From Marinobacterium sp. (GTDB lineage: Bacteria > Pseudomonadota > Gammaproteobacteria > Pseudomonadales > Balneatricaceae): a stretch of 64,000 nt of DNA. The stretch covers positions 1 through 64,000 of the forward strand of contig JAUWAC010000012.1 of NCBI GenBank assembly GCA_030602245.1. The letters are read 5' to 3'. Shown in pieces: positions 11,764 through 20,199 of the stretch. The stretch's first letter is position 1. Each line of letters begins with the position of its first letter. The notes beneath the pieces were generated by a model. It worked only from the letters and a program-made list of their open reading frames with translations. It did not search any database and was not told the DNA's origin. A program made the position numbers and the translations under genes.

Positions 11764-12479
11764 GCCACCAGCCCCTGTTCGATCGACATCAGTTTCAGCC
11801 GCTGCAGTGCCATCGCCACGTGGCGCCGGCGCAGGTTGCCGATCGCGGCCATCTGACCGTTCTCGAGCAGTTGCAGTGTCTCGCCGATCTCGTTGCAGAA
11901 CATCTCGGCCTCCAGCGCCACCGCCGCGTCCGGCATCAGATAGGGCCACATGCGCGCCGAGCGGTAGAACAACAGGCCGGCCACCTCGCGCAGGGCGCGG
12001 TTGCCGACCAGCTCCATCAGGGCTTCAAAAAACTCGATGTTGACCTCGGCGAACAGCCGCTTGGGGTTGTCCGCCGTCGGGACCTGCCGGGTGCGCTCGA
12101 GAATCGCCCGTATACGCGTCATCAGATCGTCGGCCGGCGCGACGGGGGACATCAGTCCAAGCTGACTGACAACCTCCATGCGCAGCTCATACACATCGCA
12201 CAGATAGTCGAGATCGATATCGGTGACGAGCGTCCCGACGCCATGACGAATCTCGACCAGCCCCTCCAGCTCCAGTCGCCCCAGCACCTTGCGGATGGGG
12301 GTGCGGCTGACGTCAAACTCGCGCGCCAGCGCCACTTCCGACAGCCGTGTACCGGGGGCGTAATCCAGCAGGCAGATGCGGCTGCGCAGCATCGAATAGA
12401 TCGTGCGAAAGCGCTGTTCGGCGCTGCTGTAACTCTCCTGCTCGGAACCTGCCGTGCCTTCTGCTAAAGCGCTCATCAT
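11760..12479 (-). CDS. GntR-family regulator with FCD domain
   Basis: 239 residues: N-terminal GntR winged helix (LSEVALAREFDVSRTPIRKVLGR, about residues 45-67) and an all-helical C-terminal FCD ligand domain of the FadR type. It sits between the universal stress protein gene and eutB, and overlaps eutB by 4 bp. Well-known ectoine clusters use EnuR, a MocR-type regulator with an aminotransferase domain; this protein is too short for that, so regulation here is of a different kind. It is a good candidate for the ATGTRTACAT sites between teaA and doeA. Effector unknown. Confidence 0.85.
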   Translation of the reverse strand: MMSALAEGTAGSEQESYSSAEQRFRTIYSMLRSRICLLDYAPGTRLSEVALAREFDVSRTPIRKVLGRLELEGLVEIRHGVGTLVTDIDLDYLCDVYELRMEVVSQLGLMSPVAPADDLMTRIRAILERTRQVPTADNPKRLFAEVNIEFFEALMELVGNRALREVAGLLFYRSARMWPYLMPDAAVALEAEMFCNEIGETLQLLENGQMAAIGNLRRRHVAMALQRLKLMSIEQGLVA

Positions 12480-12633
12480 CGATGATCAAACCTGTTTGTT
12501 CTTGTGTGGAAACGGACCTGTCGGCCCGCCGGTTTCCGCTGCCGGCCCGCAGCCATATGCTGACGCTGCCGGTCAAGGGCGCTAATGTACCGCCATCCGC
12601 GGCGCCGTGCTCGAAAAACACCCTCCCGTGCGC

Positions 12634-13071
12634 TCAGACCACCAGTACCGGGCACCTGGCCATACCGACCACCTTCTGCGACACACTGCCGACAAGGAAC
12701 GACTCCGCATCGCCCAGACCGTGGCTGCCGATGATGATCAGATCGACGCGGTTCTTGTTGGCGAACTCGACAATCGTCTTCGCGGTGTGGCCACTTTTGA
12801 CGAACGCCCTCACGCCGGGGCAGCCCTGCTCAATCGCATACGCGCGAAAGCTCTCGGCCACCTCTTTCGAGTAGCTTTTCATCAGGTCGTCCATGTGCTC
12901 AGGATCGCGCGGGCGCACCATCGACATCGACGCCTCGCGCAGACTGTGGTGGCGAAACACCGACAGGATCATCAGCTCGGCACTGTGGATCTTTTGCAAC
13001 TCGACCGCCAGTTTGAGCGCCTCGAACGCCCCCTCCGAGCCATCGGCCGGCAATAGAATCCGTTTGAACAC
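12634..13071 (-). CDS. teaD: Universal stress protein of the TeaD type
   Basis: 145 residues, UspA family, with the ATP-binding pattern G-2x-G-9x-G-S in GSHGLGDAESFLVGS near the C-terminus. It starts at a GTG at 13071 directly after GGAGG; a longer reading exists but runs into teaC and lacks family sequence. It sits 10 bp after the TRAP permease gene. In Halomonas elongata the equivalent TeaD is an ATP-binding protein that damps TeaABC ectoine uptake; the same role is inferred here from position. Confidence 0.85.
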   Translation of the reverse strand: MFKRILLPADGSEGAFEALKLAVELQKIHSAELMILSVFRHHSLREASMSMVRPRDPEHMDDLMKSYSKEVAESFRAYAIEQGCPGVRAFVKSGHTAKTIVEFANKNRVDLIIIGSHGLGDAESFLVGSVSQKVVGMARCPVLVV

Positions 13072-13081
13072 GTCGCCTCCC

Positions 13082-14371
13082 TCAGCCCTTGTCGAACGCC
13101 AGATCACGCAGGAACAGCGCAATATCCGGGAAGAAAATCAGCGCCACGGCGACCGCCAGCAGAATCAGCACGAACGGCGGGGTACCGCGGATCACCTCGA
13201 AATAGGGCCGCTTGAACACCGCCATCGCGGTAAAGATGTCGCAGCCGAAGGGTGGCGTTGCCGACCCGATCGCGACCTGCAGCGTGATGATGGTACCGAC
13301 CAGTACCGGATCGAGTCCGACCGCGTCCACCACCGGGGCAAAGATCGGCACCAGAATCAGAATCACGACGATCGGATCGACGAACATGCAGCCGATAAAG
13401 AACGAGATCGAGATCACGAACAGCACGCCGATCGCTCCCATCTCCGCAACGCCGACGGCGCCCAGCAGCTCCTGCGGGATACGCGCAAACGAGATCACCC
13501 AGGAGAACGCGGCACCGGCCCCGACCAGAATGAACACCACGCCGGTAATCAGGCCGGTGGACTTGGCGGTGTCATAGATGTCGCGCGCGGTGATGGCACG
13601 GAAGACGACGAACTCCAGCAGCAGCGCGTAGGCAACGCACACCGCCGCCGCTTCGGTCGGGCTGAACACTCCGCCGTAGATACCGCCGACAATGATGACC
13701 GGAAAGCCGAGCGGCCAGATCGCCTGACGCACGGCGATCAGACGCTCGCGCCAGCTCGCCTTCGGCTCCGTCGGCACCCCCTTCACCGTGGCGTAGATCA
13801 TGCTGTAGATCGAGAACAGCACCAGAATCAGCAGCCCCGGGCCGATGCCGGCAATAAACAGCTCGGAGATCGAGGTGTTGGAGACCACACCGTAGATGAT
13901 CATGCCGATACTGGGCGGAATCAGAAACGCGATATCACTGGCGTTGACGATCAGCGCCAGCACGAAGTTGTCCTTGTAGCCCGCCTGCAGCATGCGCGGG
14001 CGCAGCGGCGATCCCACCGCCACCACCGTGGCCTGGGTCGAGCCGGACACAGCGCCGAACAGCGTACAGGCCGTAGCGGTACTGACCGCCAGACCGCCCT
14101 TGATGTGGCCAACGAAGCTCATCACCATGTCGATCAGGCGGTTGGCGGAGTGGCCGCGGGTCATGATGTCCGCGGCAAAAATGAACATGGGAACGGCAAT
14201 CAGTGACGCCGGGCGGATGCCGGCCATGAACTGCTGCACCATGAAATCCATTCTGCCGATGCCGTTGAACAGCTCGTAGAAGCCGATAAAGGCGCCCACA
14301 ATCAGCGGAATCATCATCGGGAAGCCCAGCAACAACAGGATGATCATCGCCAGGAAAATCGTAGCTGCCAT
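13082..14371 (-). CDS. teaC: Ectoine TRAP transporter large permease (DctM type)
   Basis: 429 residues, a highly hydrophobic protein with about a dozen membrane segments, starting MAATIFLAMIILLLLGFPMM. It contains the DctM-family stretch GAVSGSTQATVVAVGSPLRP. As the large subunit of a tripartite ATP-independent periplasmic transporter it carries the substrate across the inner membrane using a sodium gradient. Gap to the small subunit is 11 bp. Substrate assigned from the TeaA-like binding protein and the doe/eut neighbours. Complete. Confidence 0.92.
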   Translation of the reverse strand: MAATIFLAMIILLLLGFPMMIPLIVGAFIGFYELFNGIGRMDFMVQQFMAGIRPASLIAVPMFIFAADIMTRGHSANRLIDMVMSFVGHIKGGLAVSTATACTLFGAVSGSTQATVVAVGSPLRPRMLQAGYKDNFVLALIVNASDIAFLIPPSIGMIIYGVVSNTSISELFIAGIGPGLLILVLFSIYSMIYATVKGVPTEPKASWRERLIAVRQAIWPLGFPVIIVGGIYGGVFSPTEAAAVCVAYALLLEFVVFRAITARDIYDTAKSTGLITGVVFILVGAGAAFSWVISFARIPQELLGAVGVAEMGAIGVLFVISISFFIGCMFVDPIVVILILVPIFAPVVDAVGLDPVLVGTIITLQVAIGSATPPFGCDIFTAMAVFKRPYFEVIRGTPPFVLILLAVAVALIFFPDIALFLRDLAFDKG

Positions 14372-14382
14372 GATCGCCTCTC

Positions 14383-14961
14383 CTATAGCTCGACTTCAGT
14401 GTCGTCATAGCCCTCGAGCACCTTGGTCGAGAGATAGATGTCTTTCTCCATCAGGTTCTTGATCGCCGTCAGCGCATACTGAATACCGGTGACGGCGAAC
14501 CCCACCGGCACCCACAGGTAGATCCAGTAGACCGGGATCTGCAGCGCCGGCAGCACACGTCCGGAGGAGGCGACCTTGCCGATGTAACGGATGGAGAAAT
14601 AGCAGAGGGCCAGCATGCACAGCGACGAGATCACGGCGATCGCGACCATGAAAATCTTGCGCAATGTCGTCGGCAGCGCATCGTAGATCGCCGACATGCG
14701 GATGTGGCGCCCGTGGCGGGCGGCATAGCCGATACCGGCGAAGGTGATCAGTATGATCAGAATTCGGTTCAGCTCTTCGCTGAAAAACAGACTTTCCTGA
14801 AACACGAATCGACCGATGACATTGGCGATCGTGTTGGCGGCCATCAGCAGGACGCTGGCCGCAAGGCCGAAGGATTCAAGCCGGCTGATCAGGGAGTCGA
14901 TCGCGCCGAGGAATCCAGGCAGATCCGATGAGTGTTCGTGATCCCGGGCCTCGTCGGTCAT
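14383..14961 (-). CDS. teaB: Ectoine TRAP transporter small permease (DctQ type)
   Basis: 192 residues with four predicted membrane helices, a DctQ-type small subunit. The N-terminal 25 residues are polar ([17 protein letters not shown]) and cytoplasmic. It lies between the binding-protein gene (about 100 bp upstream) and the large permease (11 bp downstream), the standard TRAP order. Small subunits diverge fast, so the call depends on topology and context as much as sequence. Confidence 0.9.
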   Translation of the reverse strand: MTDEARDHEHSSDLPGFLGAIDSLISRLESFGLAASVLLMAANTIANVIGRFVFQESLFFSEELNRILIILITFAGIGYAARHGRHIRMSAIYDALPTTLRKIFMVAIAVISSLCMLALCYFSIRYIGKVASSGRVLPALQIPVYWIYLWVPVGFAVTGIQYALTAIKNLMEKDIYLSTKVLEGYDDTEVEL

Positions 14962-15062
14962 GACCGGCCCTCCCTGGTGATCGGATGGATGGACATTGCA
15001 GTATCCCCGGGCAGTGCCCGCACGCCCCGGGCGGGACGTGCGGGCCGTTTACCGTGCTCTGA

Positions 15063-16076
15063 TTACTCGGTGACAGCGGCCACGTCAGCCTTGAGCTGAT
15101 CGAGGATCGCCTTGCCGGTATCGCCGGTCATTTCGATGAACTTGGCCTCAACCTTCTCGGCGGCGGCCTTGAACGGCGCACGCTCCTCTTCGGTCAGCAC
15201 GTTGACCACCATATCGGGCTTGGCGTCCTGAATCTTGGCGATCGATTCGTCGGACAGACCCTTCTGGTACTCGAGGATGTACTCGAATGCGACGTCGGTC
15301 GCGTTCTGGATCAGCTGCTGCTCATCGGCAGACAGGCCGTCGTAGAAGTCCTTGTTCGCCATCACGGCCGTCACGAAGTTGCTGTGACCGGCAAAGGTGA
15401 TGACATCGGTGACTTCATACATCTTGGTGGATTCGAGGAAGAACGCCGGGTTCTCCTGACCCTGAATGATGTTGGTCTGCAGCGCACCGTACACCTCGCC
15501 CCACGGCAGCGGCGTCGGGGTTGCACCGAATGCCTGATAGGTCTCGACCAGCAGCGGGTTGGTCATGACGCGGAACTTGACGCCATCCAGATCCTCCGGC
15601 TTTTTCACCGGCTCCTGAGTGGTCATCGCGACTTCCCCCTCGGGGAACATGGTCAGCAGCTCGAGGCCATGCTGGGCGTAGAGGTCCTTGAAGTCCTCAT
15701 TGATCGCCTTGCTGGTGCGGAAGAACTCGTTCAGCGCCTCGGTCTCGGTGGGCAGGATGTAGGGAACGAAAAAGACCTGCGCCTCAGGAATCAGCGCGCC
15801 GGTGAAGCCGGGCGACTGGTCGACGAACTGCAGGATACCGGCCTGCGCCTGCTCCATGATATCGGCAGACTCACCGAGCGTACCGTACGGGAACAGCTGA
15901 ACTTCATGGTCGGAATTCTTTTCGATCTCTTCCTTGAACTTGGTCGCATAGACCCCCTGCACATCGGTGATCGCTTCCTCGAACGCATAGCGCCAGGTAT
16001 CAGCCTGCGCCGCGCCGGTCATCATCATGCCGGCCAGAGCGCCGGCAACGAGCTTGGGGGTGAACTTCTTCTTCAT
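15063..16076 (-). CDS. teaA: Ectoine/hydroxyectoine TRAP binding protein (TeaA/UehA type)
   Basis: 337 residues, DctP family, signal peptide about 1-25 (ending AAQA-D). The mature start DTWRYAFEE, the stretch GILQFVDQSPGFTG and the segment NPLLVETYQAFGATPTPLPW resemble what I recall of Halomonas elongata TeaA, more closely than general DctP proteins. The Glu in WRYAFEE corresponds to a TeaA residue I remember as a ligand contact. It delivers periplasmic ectoine to TeaBC. First gene of the leftward arm, divergent from doeA. Best read as a high-affinity compatible-solute scavenger. Confidence 0.92.
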   Translation of the reverse strand: MKKKFTPKLVAGALAGMMMTGAAQADTWRYAFEEAITDVQGVYATKFKEEIEKNSDHEVQLFPYGTLGESADIMEQAQAGILQFVDQSPGFTGALIPEAQVFFVPYILPTETEALNEFFRTSKAINEDFKDLYAQHGLELLTMFPEGEVAMTTQEPVKKPEDLDGVKFRVMTNPLLVETYQAFGATPTPLPWGEVYGALQTNIIQGQENPAFFLESTKMYEVTDVITFAGHSNFVTAVMANKDFYDGLSADEQQLIQNATDVAFEYILEYQKGLSDESIAKIQDAKPDMVVNVLTEEERAPFKAAAEKVEAKFIEMTGDTGKAILDQLKADVAAVTE

Positions 16077-16178
16077 CTGAATTCCCTCTGCTGGAAGTGG
16101 GTTAACGGTTTACATCGTGGTTGTCCTCGTCACGCACTGTTGCCAGACACCATGTCTGAAATACGCGCACTGCTATTC

Positions 16179-16206
16179 AACATACAGCCTGAGATCAATA
16201 TTGCAA
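16179..16206 (-). promoter_or_regulatory. Candidate sigma-70 promoter of teaA
   Basis: On the minus strand TTGCAA (16206-16201) is followed by 16 bases and TATGTT (16184-16179), a fair -35/-10 pair about 100 bp ahead of the teaA start. The palindrome ATGTATACAT lies 5 bp upstream of the -35. Assigned by eye only. Confidence 0.4.
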
Positions 16207-16211
16207 ATTAG

Positions 16212-16295
16212 ATGTATACATTTGGCCCAATACGTACTACACATACCCAATAAAAACGCGAAATCGGCGCCCCTTTACCACCCACATGTGTACAT
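16212..16295. promoter_or_regulatory. Two ATGTRTACAT palindromes in the teaA-doeA divergent region
   Basis: ATGTATACAT (16212-16221) and ATGTGTACAT (16286-16295) differ at one base. Both fit the GT-N(2)-AC core that FadR/FCD-type GntR regulators usually bind. One lies beside the teaA promoter candidate and the other just ahead of the doeA ribosome binding site, so one repressor could control both arms. The GntR/FCD gene at 11760-12479 is the obvious candidate; this pairing is inference. Confidence 0.5.
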
Positions 16296-16313
16296 CTTGC
16301 CGAGAGGACACCC

Positions 16314-17492
16314 ATGAATCCGAAACGCCTCCGTTTCGAGGCCGGTGAATACCTGGCCCGTCAGGCCAAGACCCGCAAGGCGATGCGCGAGCAGGGCATC
16401 GATCTGCTGGTGATCGCGGACCCGTCCAATATCTGCTGGCTCACCGGCTACGACGCCTGGTCGTTCTACGTCTACCAGTGTGTCGTCATCAGCGTGGACG
16501 CCGATCTGTTCTGGTTCGGTCGCGGCATCGACGCACCGGCCGCGCACATCACCACCCACCTGCCGGAAGAGGACATCGTCGCCTATCCCGACCACTACGT
16601 GCAGTCCGCCGAGGTGCACCCGACCGAGTATCTGGCGCAGGTGCTCAAAGCCCGCATGCTCGACACCGGCAACATCGGCGCCGAGATGGACAACTACTAC
16701 CAGACCTACCGCGGTATGCATGCGCTGATGGAGTGCCTGCCCGACGCGACCTTCAGCGACGCCACCGGGCTGGTCAACTGGCAGCGCGCGATCAAGTCGC
16801 CGACCGAAATCGAGTACATGGAGCGCGCCGGCAAGGTGATCGAAGCGGTGTACCGGCGGGTGCTGGACGTGGCCGAACCGGGCATGCGCAAGAACGACCT
16901 GATCGCCGAGATCCTGCACGCCAGCACGCACGGCACCGATGCGTTCTACGGCGATTACGCGGCGATTCAGCCGCTGATCGCCTCCGGCCCCGAAGCCTCC
17001 GCCTGCCACCTGACCTGGGATGCCTCGACGATCGAGAACAACACCGGCATGTGCCTGGAGCTGGCCGGCGTGCACAACCGCTACCACTGCCCCTGCAGCC
17101 GCACCCTGCACTTCGGCACACCGCCGCAGAAATACCGTGATATCGAGGCCGTCATCCTCGAGGCGATCGATCTGGTGATCGAGATGTTCCGCCCCGGCGT
17201 CACCTGCGGCGAAATCGCGCTCGCCTTCAACCAGCTGCTGCGCAAGAACGGCTACGAGAAGGACAACCGCTGCGGCTACTCGATCGGCCTGAGTTACCCG
17301 CCGGACTGGGGCGAACGCACCATGAGCCTACGCGAAATCGACGACACCCCGCTGGAGGAAGGCATGTGCTTCCACTTCATGCCGGGCATGTGGTTTGACG
17401 ACTGGGGCTTCGAAATTACCGAAAGCCTGACCGTGACAGCGCAGGGCGGACGGGAGCTGTCCCACGTGCCGCGCAAGCTGTTCGTCAAATAA
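16314..17492 (+). CDS. doeA: Ectoine hydrolase DoeA (EutD)
   Basis: 392 residues, creatinase/aminopeptidase-P (M24 pita-bread) fold. It opens the ectoine ring to give N-acetyl-diaminobutyrate, the first step of breakdown. The N-terminal domain (about 1-150) carries the LLVIADPSNICWLTGYDAWS motif, and the C-terminal domain includes CGYSIGLSYPPDWGERTMSL, both typical of DoeA. Typical DoeA length is about 400. ATG at 16314 follows GAGAGG. First gene of the rightward arm; doeB follows 36 bp on. Cytoplasmic. Confidence 0.94.
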   Translation: MNPKRLRFEAGEYLARQAKTRKAMREQGIDLLVIADPSNICWLTGYDAWSFYVYQCVVISVDADLFWFGRGIDAPAAHITTHLPEEDIVAYPDHYVQSAEVHPTEYLAQVLKARMLDTGNIGAEMDNYYQTYRGMHALMECLPDATFSDATGLVNWQRAIKSPTEIEYMERAGKVIEAVYRRVLDVAEPGMRKNDLIAEILHASTHGTDAFYGDYAAIQPLIASGPEASACHLTWDASTIENNTGMCLELAGVHNRYHCPCSRTLHFGTPPQKYRDIEAVILEAIDLVIEMFRPGVTCGEIALAFNQLLRKNGYEKDNRCGYSIGLSYPPDWGERTMSLREIDDTPLEEGMCFHFMPGMWFDDWGFEITESLTVTAQGGRELSHVPRKLFVK

Positions 17493-17528
17493 ATCCGTTT
17501 CAACCTCTTAACCACGGGAGCTGCACTC

Positions 17529-18524
17529 ATGCGCAACAACCCGATCTCCGCCACCATCGACTTCGAGCAGGACGGCATCCAGCACGGCTTTCTGCGCCTG
17601 CCCTGGTCCCGCGACGACTCCGCCTGGGGGGCGGTGATGATTCCGATCACCCAGTTCAAGCACGGTGACGGTCCCACCGCTCTGCTCAGCGGCGGCAACC
17701 ACGGCGACGAATACGAAGGCCCGATCGCCCTGTTCAATCTGGCCGGACGCAAGGACATCAGCGATATCCACGGCCGTGTCATCATTGTGCCGGCGATGAA
17801 CTACCCGGCGTTTCAGGCCGGCACCCGGGTCTCGCCGATCGACCAGCTGAACCTGAACCGCATCTTTCCCGGCCGCCCCGACGGCAGCATTACCGAAGTG
17901 ATCGCCGATTACTTCTCGCGCTATCTGGTGCCTCAGGCCGACTACGTGCTCGACATTCACTCCGGCGGGCGGACGCTGGATTTCGTGCCCTTTGCCGCCT
18001 CCCACGTGCTCGATGACAAGACCCAGCAGGATCGCTGCGAAGCCGCCGCGCGCGCCTTCGGCGCGCCCTGTTACGTGCAGATGCTGGAGATCGATGCCGC
18101 CGGCCTTTACGACACTCAGGTCGAAGCCAGCGGCAAGGTCTTCGTCACCACCGAACTGGGTGGCGGCGGCACCGCCTCGCCACAGTCGGTGCAGATCGCC
18201 CGTCGGGGTGTGGATAACTTTCTGATCCACGCCGGCATTCTGGATGCAACCCCCACCGTGCCGGACACGGAGCCGGTCTGCCTCGACATGCCGGACTTTC
18301 GCTCGTTCCTGTTCTGCGAGCATCAGGGCATGGTGGAGCCCTGCGTGGCGCTGGGCGATATCGTGCGCGAAGGCGACCTGATGGCCCGCATCCACAACAT
18401 CGAGCGCGCCGGCGCGCCGGTCGTGGAGTACCGTGCCCCACGCGACGGCATGGTGATCGCCCGCCACGTACCGACACTGATCAAGATCGGCGACTGTCTC
18501 AACGTGATTGGCGAGGTGCTTTAA
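17529..18524 (+). CDS. doeB: N-acetyl-diaminobutyrate deacetylase DoeB (EutE)
   Basis: 331 residues, succinylglutamate desuccinylase/aspartoacylase-type zinc hydrolase. Metal ligands are visible: GGNHGDE (His58, Glu61) and DIHSGG (His144). It removes the acetyl group from N-alpha-acetyl-diaminobutyrate to give diaminobutyrate and acetate. The C-terminal third (VEYRAPRDGMVIARHVPTL) forms the small beta domain of the family. Ribosome binding site GGGAG just upstream. Gene length and order match known doeAB pairs. Confidence 0.93.
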   Translation: MRNNPISATIDFEQDGIQHGFLRLPWSRDDSAWGAVMIPITQFKHGDGPTALLSGGNHGDEYEGPIALFNLAGRKDISDIHGRVIIVPAMNYPAFQAGTRVSPIDQLNLNRIFPGRPDGSITEVIADYFSRYLVPQADYVLDIHSGGRTLDFVPFAASHVLDDKTQQDRCEAAARAFGAPCYVQMLEIDAAGLYDTQVEASGKVFVTTELGGGGTASPQSVQIARRGVDNFLIHAGILDATPTVPDTEPVCLDMPDFRSFLFCEHQGMVEPCVALGDIVREGDLMARIHNIERAGAPVVEYRAPRDGMVIARHVPTLIKIGDCLNVIGEVL

Positions 18525-18682
18525 GCCGCGCGGAACACATAAGAGAGACTCTCCTGCGCCGGGCGGCAAAAAGGAGAGATCCGCTAGCGGGACGGGCGAA
18601 TTCAGAGAACCCCTCCCGCCCCTCTGGTCCACAATGCGAACACGTATTGCACAACCCCAGAACACAACGGGAGGGCCACCCC

Positions 18683-20173
18683 ATGCTGTCAACCCAGAAA
18701 CGCCACCAGCGCGATCCACAGCTGGACCAGCTGGCCGACCCGACGCTGCTGCGCGAGTTCGCCTACATCAACGGCGAATGGTGCTCCGGCGACGGCGACG
18801 CCCGCACGGATGTCTACAACCCGGCCAACGGCAGCTGGCTCGGCTCCGTGGCCAGCCTCAGTGCCGCGCAGAGTGCACAGGCGGTGCGGCTGGCGCATCA
18901 GGCCTTTGCCGACTGGTCGATGAAGCTGCCGCAGGAGCGCTGCCGCCTGCTCGACCGCTGGTACGACCTGATGCAGGAGCACAAGGAGGACCTCGCCCTG
19001 CTGATGACGCTGGAACAGGGCAAGCCGCTCTCCGAGGCACGCGGCGAAATCGACTACGCCGCCTCCTTTCTCGAGTACTACGCCGAGGAGGGCAAGCGCC
19101 TCAACATCGAGAGTGTCATGTCACATCTGGAGCGCGCGGAAGTGGAACTCTGGCGCGAGCCGGTGGGCGTGGCGGGGCTGATTACGCCGTGGAACTTCCC
19201 GTCCGCGATGCTGACCCGCAAGGCCGGCGCGGCCCTGGCCGCCGGCTGCACGGTGGTCGCGCATCCGTCATGGGAAACCCCGTTTTCGGCCCTGGCGCTG
19301 GCAGAACTGGCCGAGCGCGCCGGCATTCCGGCCGGGGTCTTCAACGTGCTGACCGGCGAGGCGCCGACCATCGTCGAGCCCTGGACCGAGATGCCGGAGG
19401 TGCGCGCACTCTCGTTCACCGGCTCCACCGATATCGGCAAGCTGCTCTATCGCCAGAGTGCACAGACCGTCAAGCGACTGGTGCTGGAACTCGGCGGCCA
19501 CGCCCCGTTTCTGGTGTTTGCCGATGCCGACCTCGACCACGCCGTCGACTGTGCCATCGACGCCAAGTTCGCCACCTCCGGACAGGACTGTCTCGCCGCC
19601 AACCGCATTCTGGTCGAGCGCCCGGTGTACGACGCGTTCTGTCAGCGTTTTGCCGACAAAACCGCGGCCCTGAGCGTCGGCCCCGGGATCGAGGATCCGG
19701 CGATCGGCCCGCTGATGAACGAGAAGGCCGTGGCCAAGCAGGTCGAGCAGGTCAGCGATGCCCTGGCCAAGGGGGCCCGCCTGCTGACCGGCGGCGATAT
19801 CCACAAGGCGGGCCCGCTGTTTTACCAGCCCACGGTGCTGGTGGATGTACCGGGCAACGCCCGCATTTTCCACGAGGAAACCTTCGGCCCGGTCGCCGCG
19901 ATCGCGCCGTTCGACAGCGAGGAGGAGGCGATCCGCCGTGCCAACGACACCGAGTACGGACTGGTCAGCTATGTCCACACCGAAAGTGCCCACCGCATCT
20001 ACCGTCTGACCCGGGCGCTGCAGTACGGCATGGTGGCCGTCAACCGCACCAAGGTCACCGGCGCGCCGATTCCGTTCGGCGGCATGAAGCAATCGGGTAT
20101 CGGCCGCGAAGGGGCACGGCTCGGGATCGAGGCCTTCTCTGAAGTGAAATATGTCTGCCGGGACTTTCAATAA
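18683..20173 (+). CDS. doeC: Aldehyde dehydrogenase, probable aspartate-semialdehyde oxidising DoeC
   Basis: 496 residues, NAD(P)-dependent aldehyde dehydrogenase of the succinate-semialdehyde type. Catalytic Cys303 in TSGQDCLAANRI and general base Glu269 in LVLELGGHAP. In ectoine degradation the DoeC enzyme oxidises the aspartate semialdehyde made by the transaminase to aspartate. Sequence alone would say succinate-semialdehyde dehydrogenase (GabD-like); context favours the doe role. Start at 18683, 8 bases after GGGAGG; an in-frame ATG-less extension exists upstream. A 158-bp gap follows doeB and contains short inverted repeats (GAGAG-A-CTCTC). Confidence 0.85.
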   Translation: MLSTQKRHQRDPQLDQLADPTLLREFAYINGEWCSGDGDARTDVYNPANGSWLGSVASLSAAQSAQAVRLAHQAFADWSMKLPQERCRLLDRWYDLMQEHKEDLALLMTLEQGKPLSEARGEIDYAASFLEYYAEEGKRLNIESVMSHLERAEVELWREPVGVAGLITPWNFPSAMLTRKAGAALAAGCTVVAHPSWETPFSALALAELAERAGIPAGVFNVLTGEAPTIVEPWTEMPEVRALSFTGSTDIGKLLYRQSAQTVKRLVLELGGHAPFLVFADADLDHAVDCAIDAKFATSGQDCLAANRILVERPVYDAFCQRFADKTAALSVGPGIEDPAIGPLMNEKAVAKQVEQVSDALAKGARLLTGGDIHKAGPLFYQPTVLVDVPGNARIFHEETFGPVAAIAPFDSEEEAIRRANDTEYGLVSYVHTESAHRIYRLTRALQYGMVAVNRTKVTGAPIPFGGMKQSGIGREGARLGIEAFSEVKYVCRDFQ

Positions 20174-20199
20174 GCGCCGGATAACACCTGGAGGTAATC

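Noticed and set aside
18525-18682. Short inverted repeats between doeB and doeC that could be an attenuator.
   Set aside because: Stems are short, lack a T-run, and other folds are equally likely.
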